A stretch of DNA of 64,000 nt, taken from contig NZ_CP022540.1 in assembly GCF_002237555.1 (NCBI RefSeq), forward strand, positions 4,655,001-4,719,000, in the 5' to 3' direction. Source of the stretch: Antarctobacter heliothermus (GTDB taxonomy: Bacteria; Pseudomonadota; Alphaproteobacteria; Rhodobacterales; Rhodobacteraceae). The stretch's first letter is position 1. Every line of letters starts with the position of its first letter. Made by a program: the position numbers and the translations under genes. The notes beneath the pieces are model-generated. The model was not told where the DNA came from. It worked only from the letters and a program-made list of their open reading frames with translations, and made no database searches. Positions 35,058 to 45,302 of this stretch are shown one piece after another.

Positions 35058-37517
35058 ATGACACGCCTCCCCATCGAAGACGCCCTGCCGGACCTGATAG
35101 CCGCCCTGCGCAGCCGAGGTCGCGCCGTCCTGCAGGCGCCGCCTGGTGCCGGCAAGACAACCCGCGTCCCGCTTGCCTTGCTTGACGCGGGCCTGACCAA
35201 GGGCCGCATCGTCATGCTGGAACCCCGCCGCCTTGCCGCGCGCGCCGCCGCGCAGCGCCTTTCCGAACAACTGGGCGAATCTCCCGGAGAAACTGTCGGC
35301 TACCGAATCCGGGGCGAATCCAACGTATCGAAACGCACCCGCATTGAGGTGGTGACCGAAGGGATCCTGACCCGCATGATCCAGTCCGACCCGGAACTGA
35401 CCGGGATCGGAGCGGTGCTGTTTGACGAGTTCCACGAACGATCGCTGAATGCCGACTTCGGCCTCGCGCTGTGCCTCGAAATCGCGGACGCCCTGCGCGA
35501 CGACCTCATCCTCGTCGCCATGTCCGCAACACTGGACGCGCAGCCCGTGGCGGATCTGATGCAGGCCCCAGTAATCACCTCTCAGGGCCGCGCCTTTCCG
35601 GTCGAAACCCGGTGGCTGCCGCAGCCCCTGCCAAAACGCACCCGGTTCGACACGGCGCTGGCCGATCTGATTCTTCAGGCGCATCAGGAAACCACAGGCG
35701 GCATTCTGGCTTTCCTTCCGGGCGAGGGCGAGATCCGCCGAACCGAGGCGCTGCTGAAACCGCGCCTGCCGCCGGACACCCACCTGCGCCCGCTCTTCGG
35801 CGCCATGGATCTTTCGGCGCAACGCGCGGCCATCCGTCCAGAACAAGCCGGCCGGAAACTGGTGCTTGCCACATCTATCGCCGAAACGTCGCTTACGATT
35901 GAGGACATTCGCGTCGTCGTCGACGGCGGCAAGGCCCGCCGTGCGCGGTTCGATCCCGGGTCCGGCATGTCACGGCTGGTGACCGAACGTGTCACCCGCG
36001 CCGAGGCGACCCAGCGCGCAGGGCGTGCAGGCCGCATTGCCCCCGGCACGGCATATCGACTTTGGACAAAAGGTGAAGAAGGGTCTCTAAGCCCCTTTCC
36101 ACCGGCGGAAATCGAGAATGCGGACCTTGCCGGTCTCATGCTTGAAATCGCCCTTTGGGGCGCTGATCCGACACAATTGCCCTTTCTGACGCCCCCGCCG
36201 GAACGCGCCTGCACCGAGGCTCAGGCGCTGCTGCAAATGTTGGGCGCATTGGATGCAGAAAAGCGGATCACGGCCCACGGACGCGCCCTTTCCAGACTTC
36301 CGCTCCATCCAAGACTTGCACATATGTTGACTCTTGGCGGCCGCGAGGCTGTCAATTTGGCCGCCCTATTGTCCGATCGCGATCCACTCACAGGAGCGAC
36401 CTCGGATCTTTCACTTCGGCTCGATGCCCTGCGCGATACACATGGGTTTTCGCGGCGTCGTCCCGAACAAATCAACCGCGCCGCGCTGGAACGGATCAAG
36501 ACAGAGGCCAAGCGCCTCACCAAAAGCATGAGGCGCGCACCTGAGCGCCCTGAGCCAAAAGAGAATTTTACCGCCGCCGAAATGGCGGCTCTGGCCTATC
36601 CCGACCGGATCGGCCTGCGACGCTCTGGTGACAGCGCCCGTTACCAGATGTCCGGCGGCAAAGGCGCGGTCATGGAGGATCACGATCCACTGGCCAAAGA
36701 GCGGTTGATCGTCGTTACCGACACGGACGGCAACCCGCGAGAAGCAAAGATCCGACAGGCCGTTGCAATCTCCCTTGCTGAAATCCGCACACTGTTCAAC
36801 GAACGGATCATCTGGACCAACCTGTGTGAATGGTCGAAACGTGATCGCCGTGTCATCGCGCGGCAACAGGAACGGTTGGGGGCAATCGCGCTGGACGACC
36901 GCATCTGGAAAGACGCCCCCGACACCGCACTTGCCCGCGCCATGCTCGATGGCGTTCGCGACCTTGGCATCACACTGTCGGACGCCGAACGCCGGTTTAC
37001 CGCCCGCGTGGCATTGGCGCGGGACGCCGGACAAGATTTGCCAGACATGTCCCCGGAGGCGCTGCTGGACACCATCGAAACTTGGTTGTTGCCCTACCTG
37101 TCGGGCGTGCGCAGCGCGGCAGACTGGAAGCGGCTGGATCTGCTGCCCGCACTGCGCGCCATGCTGGATTGGAACCAGTTGCAGTCATTGGACACCGCCA
37201 CGCCCGCTCATTTCACCACACCTCTTGGTCGCCAGATCCCGATCGACTATTCAGGCGATCATCCGGAAATCAGTCTGCGCTTGCAGGAACTCCTGGGACA
37301 AAAGACGCATCCGATGGTGGGCCGGACGCCACTAAAGGTGACCCTGTTGTCCCCCGCCCAGCGCCCGGTCCAGACAACGATGGATCTACCCGGTTTCTGG
37401 TCCGGCTCTTATGCGGATGTGCGCAAGGACATGCGCGCGCGTTATCCCCGGCACCTCTGGCCAGAAGACCCGACACAGGCGGACCCCACGCTGCGGGCTA
37501 AGCCACGCGGCACCTGA
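35058..37517 (+). CDS. hrpB: ATP-dependent RNA helicase HrpB
   Basis: An 819-residue DEAH-type helicase of the HrpB family, full length. Motif I is APPGAGKTTRVP near residue 34, motif II is DEFH in LFDEFHERSLN (HrpB and HrpA carry DExH here), motif III is MSATLDA, and motif VI is QRAGRAGRIAPG. The RecA-like core is followed by the winged-helix and ratchet-like domains and by the HrpB C-terminal extension. Its cellular substrate is poorly defined even in model bacteria. It is divergent from meaB with a hairpin repeat between them. Confidence 0.94.
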   Translation: MTRLPIEDALPDLIAALRSRGRAVLQAPPGAGKTTRVPLALLDAGLTKGRIVMLEPRRLAARAAAQRLSEQLGESPGETVGYRIRGESNVSKRTRIEVVTEGILTRMIQSDPELTGIGAVLFDEFHERSLNADFGLALCLEIADALRDDLILVAMSATLDAQPVADLMQAPVITSQGRAFPVETRWLPQPLPKRTRFDTALADLILQAHQETTGGILAFLPGEGEIRRTEALLKPRLPPDTHLRPLFGAMDLSAQRAAIRPEQAGRKLVLATSIAETSLTIEDIRVVVDGGKARRARFDPGSGMSRLVTERVTRAEATQRAGRAGRIAPGTAYRLWTKGEEGSLSPFPPAEIENADLAGLMLEIALWGADPTQLPFLTPPPERACTEAQALLQMLGALDAEKRITAHGRALSRLPLHPRLAHMLTLGGREAVNLAALLSDRDPLTGATSDLSLRLDALRDTHGFSRRRPEQINRAALERIKTEAKRLTKSMRRAPERPEPKENFTAAEMAALAYPDRIGLRRSGDSARYQMSGGKGAVMEDHDPLAKERLIVVTDTDGNPREAKIRQAVAISLAEIRTLFNERIIWTNLCEWSKRDRRVIARQQERLGAIALDDRIWKDAPDTALARAMLDGVRDLGITLSDAERRFTARVALARDAGQDLPDMSPEALLDTIETWLLPYLSGVRSAADWKRLDLLPALRAMLDWNQLQSLDTATPAHFTTPLGRQIPIDYSGDHPEISLRLQELLGQKTHPMVGRTPLKVTLLSPAQRPVQTTMDLPGFWSGSYADVRKDMRARYPRHLWPEDPTQADPTLRAKPRGT

Positions 37518-37910
37518 CCCCCAACCGCGTACCTGCTGACCGCGAAGTATGGTGCTCTTTCTCGATCAAAGAGATGCCGTGCTTTTGGTGCATAATGCCT
37601 GCGGGGCAGTCACCTGACAGATGAGCGGCGCGCCTATGTTTTTGCAATGCTGGCATTGATGCGCGTGTCAACGCCAGAACCAGTTGGCCATTTTGCTGAA
37701 TCTTGATCGGGACCACCTGCGACGCCACCCAGCCCACGCCCGGCGGGCATGGGCGGGTCGTGACCATCTGTAAGGAATGCGGTCTCAGCGCAAAGCGCAT
37801 TTTCCCGGCTCAGCCACTGCCCTCCAGACCGCAGGTCAACGCCGCAGCGAGGCTGGAGCCTTGTAGCTGACGTGCGCAGGCGCGGCGTGAATGCTCGCCG
37901 TTTTGGCCCC
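37518..37910. other. 393-base gap between hrpB and argF with no supported gene
   Basis: The hrpB and argF genes converge here. One 100-residue frame on the minus strand (37498-37800) overlaps the end of hrpB and has no recognisable domain or clear ribosome site. A short stretch on the plus strand can be read as CKECGLSAK with one zinc-like Cys pair, but without a start. I see no tRNA, obvious strong terminator or insertion-sequence end. It may hold decayed coding DNA. Confidence 0.4.
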
Positions 37911-38837
37911 TTAGACGTCCAGACACCAACGCATGATTGCCTTCTGGGCGTGCAGACGGTTCTCTGCCTCGTCCCAAATCACAGAGTTCGGGCCGTCCAT
38001 GACTTCGGACGTCACCTCTTCTTCGCGGTGCGCGGGCAGGCAATGCATGAAAACAGCGTCAGGTTTGGCCGCTTCCATCAACCGGGCATTTACCTGGTAG
38101 GGGCGTAGCATGTTGTGCCGCCTCTCGCGTGAGCTTTGGGCATCATGCATCGACACCCAGGTGTCGGTGACGATCAGATCCGCGCCCTCGACCGCCTTGA
38201 TCGCATCGCGTTCGATGGTGATCGTGCGACCCTCATTGCGCGCCCAACCCACGGATTCCATTTCGGGGTCCAATTGCACCGGACCCGAAAAGGTCAGGTC
38301 AAAGCCGAACTGCCCAGCCGCGTGCAGGAAAGAGGTGCAGACGTTGTTGCCATCACCGCACCAGACCACCTTCTTTCCGGCAATCGGGCCGCGATGTTCC
38401 TCAAACGTTTGAATGTCCGCCATGATCTGACAGGGATGTGACCGGTCTGTCAGCCCATTGATCACCGGCACGCTGGCGTATTCGGACATCTCATCCAAAA
38501 CCGACTCGTCAAACGTCCGGATCATGATCAGATCAACATAGCGCGACAACACGCGGGCCGTGTCGGCAATGGTCTCGCCATGGCCCAGCTGCATTTCGTT
38601 GCCTGACAACACCATGCTTTGCCCGCCCAACTGGCGCACGCCCACATCAAACGAAACCCGGGTTCGGGTCGACGGTTTTTCAAAGATCAGGGCCACCATC
38701 CGACCGGCCAGCGGCTGTTCGTCGTCGGGGGCCGCCTTGGGGCGGCCCTGACGGGCGGATTTCATTGCCTTGGCACTATCAATAATGGACCGCAGTTCGG
38801 CCTTGTCAGTCTTGTGAATGTCCAGAAAGTGATTCAT
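37911..38837 (-). CDS. argF: Ornithine carbamoyltransferase
   Basis: A 308-residue transcarbamylase that converts ornithine and carbamoyl phosphate to citrulline. I start at [12 protein letters not shown]; twelve codons upstream in frame are a Pro/Lys run that cannot be natural. The carbamoyl-phosphate loop [12 protein letters not shown], the HPCQIMAD motif, and the ornithine-binding MHCLPAHRE with the catalytic Cys are all present. The argD gene lies 88 bases upstream on the same strand, so the two form an argDF operon, as is usual in Rhodobacterales. Confidence 0.95.
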   Translation of the reverse strand: MNHFLDIHKTDKAELRSIIDSAKAMKSARQGRPKAAPDDEQPLAGRMVALIFEKPSTRTRVSFDVGVRQLGGQSMVLSGNEMQLGHGETIADTARVLSRYVDLIMIRTFDESVLDEMSEYASVPVINGLTDRSHPCQIMADIQTFEEHRGPIAGKKVVWCGDGNNVCTSFLHAAGQFGFDLTFSGPVQLDPEMESVGWARNEGRTITIERDAIKAVEGADLIVTDTWVSMHDAQSSRERRHNMLRPYQVNARLMEAAKPDAVFMHCLPAHREEEVTSEVMDGPNSVIWDEAENRLHAQKAIMRWCLDV

Positions 38838-38865
38838 CGCGTTTTTCTTCTTTTTTGGCGGGGAT

Positions 38866-38904
38866 GGGGGCACTGCCCCGTCGCCTGACGGCGTCTCCCC
38901 GTAG
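38866..38904 (-). repeat. Intergenic hairpin repeat, copy 2
   Basis: On the minus strand CGGGGAG is followed by a variable arm with its own small stem and then the hairpin CGGGGCAGTGCCCC. It resembles the copy at 34965-35010 in order and spacing. It lies in the argD-argF gap and could attenuate or process that transcript. Confidence 0.5.
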
Positions 38905-38925
38905 ATAATTCAGGCCTGAAAACAC

Positions 38926-40107
38926 TCAGGCAGGTTGATTTTCCAGCGCAGTGGCGGCGGCGTCGAGGCGGTTGAACGCCTCTTGGATCTCATCTTCGGT
39001 GATGTTCAGCGGCGGCAACAGGCGCACGATATTGTCTGCCGCCGGAACGGTAATCACCTCAGCGGCATATCCCGCCTTGACCACATCCGCAGCCGGCAGT
39101 TTGGACTTGAGGCCCAGCATCATGCCGTAGCCGCGGACGCCCTCAAAGACAGTCGGATGCGCCGCGATCAAACCCTCCATCTTTTGCCGCAGCAGACCGG
39201 CGCGCGCTCGCACATCGTCGAGAAAGTCAGGGTCTGCCACGACGTCCAGCACCGCTTTGCCCACCGCACAGCCCAGCGGGTTGCCGCCATAGGTCGACCC
39301 GTGTGTACCCGCAACCATGCCACATGCGGCGTCTTCCGTGGCTAGCACGGCCCCCAGAGGAAAGCCGCCGCCGATGCCCTTGGCAATCATCATGATATCA
39401 GGCGTGACACCTGCCCATTCATGCGCAAACAGCCGCCCTGTGCGGCCCACGCCGCATTGAACTTCATCCAGAATCAGCAGCAGGCCTTTTTCGTCGCACA
39501 ACTCGCGTAGCCCTTTCAGGCATTGGTCAGGCAACGTGCGGATGCCTCCCTCGCCCTGCACCGGCTCAATCAGGATCGCGCCGGTGGTGTCGTCAATCGC
39601 CGCATGCAGCGCGTCGTGATCGCCCCACGGCAGCGTCTTGAACCCAGCCAGCACCGGACCAAAGCCCTTGACCATCTTGTCGGCCCCCGAGGCCGCGATG
39701 GCGGCGGACGAGCGACCGTGGAAACAGCCCTCAAAGGTCAGGATGCCGGTCTTTTCCGGGTGACCCTTTTCGTACCAGTATTTGCGCGCCATTTTGACCG
39801 CCAGCTCACAGGCTTCAGTCCCCGAGTTGGTGAAAAACACCGTATCGGCAAATGTCGTCTCGACCAGTTTATCTGCCAGCGCCTGCTGTTGCGGGATCTC
39901 GTACAGGTTGGACACATGCCACAGTTTGTTCGCCTGCTCGGTCAGTGCCGCCACCAGTGGCGGATGCGCATGGCCCAGCACGTTCACCGCGATACCGGAC
40001 CCAAGGTCCAGAAAACGTCGGCCGTCCTCCTCGAACAGCCAGCAGCCTTCGCCCTTTACGAAATGCAGGGGCGCGCGGTTGTAGGTCGGCAGAACGGAGG
40101 GGATCAT
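38926..40107 (-). CDS. argD: Acetylornithine aminotransferase
   Basis: A 393-residue class-III PLP aminotransferase of arginine biosynthesis (also able to serve as succinyldiaminopimelate aminotransferase in some bacteria). The start [14 protein letters not shown] matches ArgD; the frame is open for 20 more codons upstream. Family motifs include [46 protein letters not shown] with the PLP-contacting Asp, and the Schiff-base Lys in [14 protein letters not shown]. It is the first gene of the argD-argF pair. Confidence 0.94.
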   Translation of the reverse strand: MIPSVLPTYNRAPLHFVKGEGCWLFEEDGRRFLDLGSGIAVNVLGHAHPPLVAALTEQANKLWHVSNLYEIPQQQALADKLVETTFADTVFFTNSGTEACELAVKMARKYWYEKGHPEKTGILTFEGCFHGRSSAAIAASGADKMVKGFGPVLAGFKTLPWGDHDALHAAIDDTTGAILIEPVQGEGGIRTLPDQCLKGLRELCDEKGLLLILDEVQCGVGRTGRLFAHEWAGVTPDIMMIAKGIGGGFPLGAVLATEDAACGMVAGTHGSTYGGNPLGCAVGKAVLDVVADPDFLDDVRARAGLLRQKMEGLIAAHPTVFEGVRGYGMMLGLKSKLPAADVVKAGYAAEVITVPAADNIVRLLPPLNITEDEIQEAFNRLDAAATALENQPA

Positions 40108-40357
40108 ATCGCTGTCCTCAGGGGGATTAGAGGCCCGATTGGTGGCAAGCGCCTTGGGCCGAGTCAAGTTGTAAGGGGATAATGATGCAATGGGAGTGCC
40201 CGCGCCACACAGGGCGCGAGGAGATCAAGAGGAATTATCCTCGTCGGATCTGGACCATTGTCATCATGTCCCTGCACATACAGCATTTCTGCCACCGTGC
40301 AAGCGCTCCCATTCCTGAGCCATTGCGCGGTACGACGCGCGCCGCTAGCGTCAGGCC

Positions 40358-41338
40358 ATGACAGCGCCCCTCATCGACAATCTCCAGTACTGCAACTTCT
40401 CTGAAAAAGTCTTCCGCCAGTTGCGCGCCGGCGGGGTGGACGCGATCCACGTCACCATCGCCTACCACGAAAGCTTTCGGGAAATGGTGGCAAACCTTGA
40501 ACGCTGGAACCGCTGGTTTGAACGGTTCCCCGAGCTGATCCTCCGCGGCACAGAGGCGCACCATGTCCGCGAGGCGCAAGAGACAAAGCGCACCGCCGTC
40601 TTCTTTGGCTTTCAGAACCCCTCGCCTATCGAGGACGACATCGGACTGGTCGAGATCGCGCACCAGTTGGGCGTGCGGTTCATGCAGCTGACGTACAACA
40701 ACCAGTCTCTGCTGGCGACGGGCTGCTATGAGGAAGAGGACACTGGCCTAACGCGGATGGGCCGCGCCGTGGTGACGGAAATGAACCGCGTTGGTCTGGT
40801 CATCGACATGAGCCATTCGGCAGAGCGATCCACGCTAGAGACGATCGACCATGCAACCCGCCCCATTGCCATCACCCATGCCAACCCCGACTGGTGGCAT
40901 CCCGCGTTGCGCAACAAATCCGATGAGGTGCTGCGCGCGCTGACCAATTCCGGCGGGATGCTGGGCTTTTCCCTATACCCGCACCACCTCGCAGGCGGCA
41001 CCAATTGCACCCTCACCAGCTTTTGCGAGATGGTGGCAGAGGCGGCGGACCGTTACGGCGCCGAAAACCTTGGGATCGGCAGCGACCTGTGTCAGGACCA
41101 GCCCGACAGCGTGGTCGAATGGATGCGCGTCGGGCGTTGGACCAAGGACATCGAGTATGGCGAAGGGTCCGCATCTGCCCCCGGCTTCCCACCGATGCCC
41201 GACTGGTTTCAGGACAACCGTGACTGGGACAACATACGGGACGGACTGCGCGACGTCGGCTTTTCGCGGGGCGAGACCGAGGGCATTCTGGGCGGCAACT
41301 GGTTGCGATTTTATGAGACGGGTTTCGGACCAGCCTGA
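40358..41338 (+). CDS. Peptidase M19 (renal dipeptidase)-family protein with incomplete metal site
   Basis: A 326-residue protein of the membrane-dipeptidase (M19) family. The later metal-ligand His residues are present in [10 protein letters not shown] and [11 protein letters not shown], and the C-terminal GIGSDL and GGNWLRFYE fit the fold. The N-terminal HxD pair normally found in a DGHND motif reads DNLQYCN here, and the bridging Glu of the family appears replaced in [10 protein letters not shown]. Three of five zinc ligands therefore seem lost or moved. It may be a subfamily with another chemistry. The alcohol dehydrogenase gene follows after 14 bases, so the two are an operon. Confidence 0.78.
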   Translation: MTAPLIDNLQYCNFSEKVFRQLRAGGVDAIHVTIAYHESFREMVANLERWNRWFERFPELILRGTEAHHVREAQETKRTAVFFGFQNPSPIEDDIGLVEIAHQLGVRFMQLTYNNQSLLATGCYEEEDTGLTRMGRAVVTEMNRVGLVIDMSHSAERSTLETIDHATRPIAITHANPDWWHPALRNKSDEVLRALTNSGGMLGFSLYPHHLAGGTNCTLTSFCEMVAEAADRYGAENLGIGSDLCQDQPDSVVEWMRVGRWTKDIEYGEGSASAPGFPPMPDWFQDNRDWDNIRDGLRDVGFSRGETEGILGGNWLRFYETGFGPA

Positions 41339-41352
41339 GGATAGGAGCCACG

Positions 41353-42390
41353 ATGAAAGCCATGCTCTACGAGGCCTTCGGATCGGCCCCGGTCGTCACG
41401 TCCGTGCCTGATCCAGCGCCTGCGCCGGGCGGCGTCGTGATCAAGGTCGCGGCCACCGGCCTGTGCCGCAGTGACTGGCACGGCTGGATGGGGCATGACC
41501 CCGATATTTCCTTGCCGCATGTTCCCGGCCATGAATTGGCTGGCACCGTCTCTGCCGTGGGCGCCGGTGTGACCCGCTGGCGCGAGGGCGACCGTGTGAC
41601 GGTCCCCTTTATCTGTTCCTGTGGCACCTGCCCGGAATGCCATGCGGGCCATCAACAGGTCTGCGACGCGCAGTTTCAGCCCGGCTTTACCCATTGGGGC
41701 AGCTTTGCCGAATTTGTCGCCCTGCCGCAGGCCGACCTGAACCTAGTGGCCCTGCCCGAAACCATGGGCTTTGACACCGCCGCCAGCCTTGGTTGCCGTT
41801 TTGCCACTGCCTTTCGCGCCGTGGTCGATCAGGGCCGCGTCCGGGGTGGGGACTGGGTCGCCGTGCATGGCTGCGGCGGCGTCGGCCTGTCGGCCATCAT
41901 GATCGCGCGGGCCATGGGCGCGCAAGTGGTCGCGGTGGACATCGCCGAAGACAAGCTGGCACTGGCCCGCGAGATGGGGGCAATCGCTGCGTTGAATGCG
42001 CTGGACGCTGACGTGCCACAAGCCGTGCAAGACATCACAAAAGGCGGTGCGCATTTGTCGATTGACGCGCTAGGTCATCCGCAGACCTGCGCCGCGTCGA
42101 TCTTGTCCCTGCGCAAACGCGGGCGGCATGTTCAGGTCGGCCTGCTGCTTGGGGATCAAAGCCACCCACCCCTGCCGATGGACCGGGTGATCGGGTGGGA
42201 GTTGGAGATCCTTGGCAGCCACGGCATGCAGGCGCATCGCTATCGTGCCATGCTGGACATGATCGAAAGCGGCGCGCTGCACCCCGACCGTTTGGTCGGA
42301 GACCGGATCAGCCTGACGGATGCTGTGCCCGCCCTGATGGCAATGGACAGCTTCCAGGCGCGGGGTGCTACGGTCATCACGTCGTTCTAA
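41353..42390 (+). CDS. Zinc-dependent alcohol dehydrogenase
   Basis: A 345-residue medium-chain dehydrogenase. The catalytic zinc ligands are the Cys in [13 protein letters not shown] and the His-Glu in PGHELAG; the structural zinc site is the four-Cys lobe [17 protein letters not shown]. The Rossmann nucleotide-binding motif is [13 protein letters not shown], followed by an Asp at the end of beta-2 (VVAVDIAED), which favours NAD over NADP. The substrate alcohol is unknown. It is 14 bases downstream of the M19-like gene and convergent with the M20 gene. Confidence 0.88.
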   Translation: MKAMLYEAFGSAPVVTSVPDPAPAPGGVVIKVAATGLCRSDWHGWMGHDPDISLPHVPGHELAGTVSAVGAGVTRWREGDRVTVPFICSCGTCPECHAGHQQVCDAQFQPGFTHWGSFAEFVALPQADLNLVALPETMGFDTAASLGCRFATAFRAVVDQGRVRGGDWVAVHGCGGVGLSAIMIARAMGAQVVAVDIAEDKLALAREMGAIAALNALDADVPQAVQDITKGGAHLSIDALGHPQTCAASILSLRKRGRHVQVGLLLGDQSHPPLPMDRVIGWELEILGSHGMQAHRYRAMLDMIESGALHPDRLVGDRISLTDAVPALMAMDSFQARGATVITSF

Positions 42391-42403
42391 GCGTGCCGCG
42401 GCG

Positions 42404-43549
42404 CTATGGCCTGCCGAAATCCGCGACCGCGCGCAGAAACAACTGCGCGCCCACCTCGATCAGGGAGTCGGGAAAATCATAGTCCGGCGCATGCAGGGCC
42501 GGGCACTCGTCGCCTGCTCCCAAGAAGATCATAGCAGAGGGCATCGCATTGCCGAACAGGCCAAAGTCCTCAGAGGCGCGCATCGGCAAAGCAGCCTCAT
42601 GCCGTGGCATGTCCTGCGCCGCGCGTTCCAGCATGGCGGTGGCATCGGGATGGTTCACGCAGTGGCCAAAGGCCTCATGCACCGTGATCTCAACGTCAAA
42701 CCCCTGCGCGATCTCAGCCACCAAGGCCCGCGCCTCTGCCTCCAACGCGGCCATCGCGTCGTCCAGCAAGGTGCGCAGGGTCACATAGATCTCTGCCTCT
42801 CCTGGCGCGACCCCAAAGGCAGGCACACCCAGCCGCGCGTGGGTCACCGTAGCCAGACGAAAGCCCGCATCTTCTGTCGGCAGAGTGCGGGACAGCGCGC
42901 CCAACGCGGGGATCAAACCGGCCAGCGCGACACCGGGTGACAACCCTTTTTCCGGCTCCGAGGCATGGGCCGTCCGCCCTGACAGCCGCACCTTCAACCC
43001 GCGAGAGGCGCAGTTCACCGGCCCCGCGCGCAGCGCCACCGCCCCGCGCGGCATCCCCGGCAGGTTGTGCAATGATACTGCCATAGTCGCGCCAAGCTCT
43101 GCAAAGCGGGGATCGTCCAGCACTGCGCGTGCGCCTGCTCCGATCTCTTCGGCCGGTTGGAACAGCAGGATCACACGCGACGCGGGCGGAGAGACGGCCA
43201 GCGCCTGCGCCACCGCGTGCAGGATTGCCATATGCCCGTCGTGTCCGCACAGATGTGCCACCCCCGAGCGCTGTGACCGATGGGCCGGTTGCCCCGTCTC
43301 CATGATTGGCAGCGCGTCCAGTTCAGCGCGAATCAACAATGCCGCATGTCCCTCGCCAAAGACCGCAGCCACGCCGGTCCCGCCCAGTCCCGTCACAACC
43401 TGGCGGGCACCCAACGCCGCCATCTCGGCGGCGATACGCGCGGCGGTTTCGCCTTCGTAGCCAGACAATTCCGGCAATCGGTGCAGGTCGTGCCGCAACG
43501 CCCGCGCCTTGCCCAACATTTCGTCGTCCAACGCATCCGCGATGCTCAT
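42404..43549 (-). CDS. M20-family amidohydrolase (hippurate/N-acyl-amino-acid hydrolase type)
   Basis: A 381-residue metallo-amidohydrolase of the M20D group. Metal ligands are seen in VAHLCGHDGHMAI and in the EEIGAGAR segment, with later ligands in SLHNLPG and near the C-terminus in MRASEDFGLFG. The N-terminus RHDLHRLPELSGYE is typical of hippurate hydrolases and amidohydrolases related to IAA-amino-acid hydrolase. I start at MSIADALDDEM, 19 codons inside the longest frame. The substrate is some N-acyl amino acid, not resolvable. Convergent with the alcohol dehydrogenase. Confidence 0.88.
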   Translation of the reverse strand: MSIADALDDEMLGKARALRHDLHRLPELSGYEGETAARIAAEMAALGARQVVTGLGGTGVAAVFGEGHAALLIRAELDALPIMETGQPAHRSQRSGVAHLCGHDGHMAILHAVAQALAVSPPASRVILLFQPAEEIGAGARAVLDDPRFAELGATMAVSLHNLPGMPRGAVALRAGPVNCASRGLKVRLSGRTAHASEPEKGLSPGVALAGLIPALGALSRTLPTEDAGFRLATVTHARLGVPAFGVAPGEAEIYVTLRTLLDDAMAALEAEARALVAEIAQGFDVEITVHEAFGHCVNHPDATAMLERAAQDMPRHEAALPMRASEDFGLFGNAMPSAMIFLGAGDECPALHAPDYDFPDSLIEVGAQLFLRAVADFGRP

Positions 43550-43652
43550 GCGCCTCTCCCGTATCCTTGTCAGCGCACCCTTCCATGCCACGATACCGGC
43601 GGGCAATACCGTGCCTCTTTCCTCATCGCAGATCTGGTGGCACAGTTATTCC

Positions 43653-45302
43653 ATGAAAGACCTTGCGCCTGCGCCACCGCAAACCGATTTGCGACCACCC
43701 GCCGTGGTGATGCGGTTGGGGCGTCTGGGCGCCGCCTTTCCAACCCGGCTGAGCTTTTTGCGCGTGTTAACCCGCCGCCTGTCCCGTGAAGGCGCGCGCC
43801 TGACCCGTCCGGTCTGGCAGATCGATGCGCAGGGGTATGGCCATGCGGTCTATACCATCGCCCTTGGCGGGCATGACTACAGCCTCGTCGCGGTCTCGAC
43901 CCACCTGCCGGATGAGATGCGCACCGACCGTGTGATCGCAACCGCTTGGGACACGGCCTATGTGCTGTACGACGGAGTACCCGACACAGCGGAAATCGAC
44001 CGGATTTGCGCCACGGCCCCCAAACAAGAGGCTGCCCGCTTTACAGAACGCGACCTTATCTTGAGCCGCGCCAACAAATCGGTGCGCCTGTTCGCCCATG
44101 TGGTCGAGCGCCTGCGGTCGGGCCAACAACCCGACGGCGCGTTGATCAACAGCGTCGGCTACCTGATGCGCACCACCGCCGTCTACGGCAACGGCAAGTT
44201 CGGCATCGCCGACCGCGCCCTGATCGCGGATCGCCCCGGCATCGAAGGCCCATTTGCCGCCGAAATGCTGACCGTCTGGATGATCCGCAGCTTTACCCAT
44301 GACCTTGTCGAACACCTTGGTGGCGCGGCGCTTGAACCGCATCTGAAACGCCATCTCGGGATCGGAAACTCGACAGGGTTGGGCATGGCCCCCTTCCTCG
44401 TTTCGCACCCTGTGCTGCTGCACAACTGGACTATGGCCCGCGAAACTGCACTGGCGCGGGTCCGCGCAGTGCCAAAGGTGACCACCGCGCAAAGCGAAAC
44501 GCTGCTACGCCTTGCAGACCGGGCCGCCGCCCATTTAGCCGAATGGCAGGTACCCGACCCGCTGCATCAATCCCGAATTGAGCTGTTGCGGGCAGAATGG
44601 CCTGCGGTGCGCCGGGTGTTGACCGCTCTGCCGTCCGACAAGCCGATTGACGCATTTATCCGCGCCTCGCAGACGTTTTCGCCGGACACCCAAGAACTTT
44701 GCGTGGCGCTGGTGCTGGAACCGTTCGGAGAGATCATTGACGATCTTGCTGAACAAATGACCGATCCGCTTGGCCCGCTTTTCCATCCTTTTGAGTCAGC
44801 TCAGGCACTGCAAGAGGCGATCGAGGCTCATTTTCAATGGGCGCTTGCGCTGGACTTTGGGCTCGTCAGCCAGACGCGCCGCTTTTGGTACGTTTCCGAA
44901 GAAAAACAAGAGCCCCGCATGGGCGACCGCTTTGCCGAACCGGGGGCAGAACGGGAAAGCCCGCTGGACATCGCGCGCCGCGTGCAGGCGCTGTATCGCG
45001 CGCTGGACGGCGTGGGCAACCTGCGCGCCTTTCGTAGCGCTCAACCCCACCATGAACTCGCGGTGATGCGAGTCGCCTGTGTCGCTCGGCACGCCTATTG
45101 CGAAATCCGTGACAATCTGATCGCAGACACCTGCCTGCCCATCAACATGCTGCGCTGCAAGCTGGCCTTCTTCGGCGCAACCAAATTCGATCCAAAGTCC
45201 GACCGTTGGACCCGGATCACGCTCGCGCAGGGCGCACCATTGCCAGAGGATCTGGGGACGGACCGCGCAGATGACTGGTGGCTGGCGGGCCTGACGACAT
45301 GA
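43653..45302 (+). CDS. Conserved protein of unknown function coupled to DUF3726
   Basis: A 549-residue soluble protein I do not recognise. I chose the start at MKDLAPAPPQTDL; the frame is open for 48 more codons upstream but these overlap the divergent M20 gene. It has no signal peptide, membrane span or nucleotide-binding loop. Its middle contains GYLMRTTAVYGNGKFGIADR and VWMIRSFTHDLVEHLGG, which look like a conserved enzyme core, and the C-terminus is rich in Arg and Trp. It ends in a four-base overlap (ATGA) with the DUF3726 gene, so the two proteins probably work together. Confidence 0.68.
   Translation: MKDLAPAPPQTDLRPPAVVMRLGRLGAAFPTRLSFLRVLTRRLSREGARLTRPVWQIDAQGYGHAVYTIALGGHDYSLVAVSTHLPDEMRTDRVIATAWDTAYVLYDGVPDTAEIDRICATAPKQEAARFTERDLILSRANKSVRLFAHVVERLRSGQQPDGALINSVGYLMRTTAVYGNGKFGIADRALIADRPGIEGPFAAEMLTVWMIRSFTHDLVEHLGGAALEPHLKRHLGIGNSTGLGMAPFLVSHPVLLHNWTMARETALARVRAVPKVTTAQSETLLRLADRAAAHLAEWQVPDPLHQSRIELLRAEWPAVRRVLTALPSDKPIDAFIRASQTFSPDTQELCVALVLEPFGEIIDDLAEQMTDPLGPLFHPFESAQALQEAIEAHFQWALALDFGLVSQTRRFWYVSEEKQEPRMGDRFAEPGAERESPLDIARRVQALYRALDGVGNLRAFRSAQPHHELAVMRVACVARHAYCEIRDNLIADTCLPINMLRCKLAFFGATKFDPKSDRWTRITLAQGAPLPEDLGTDRADDWWLAGLTT

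Noticed and set aside
37498..37800. 100-residue minus-strand frame between hrpB and argF
   Set aside because: No domain, no convincing ribosome site, overlaps the end of hrpB; kept only as a description of the gap.
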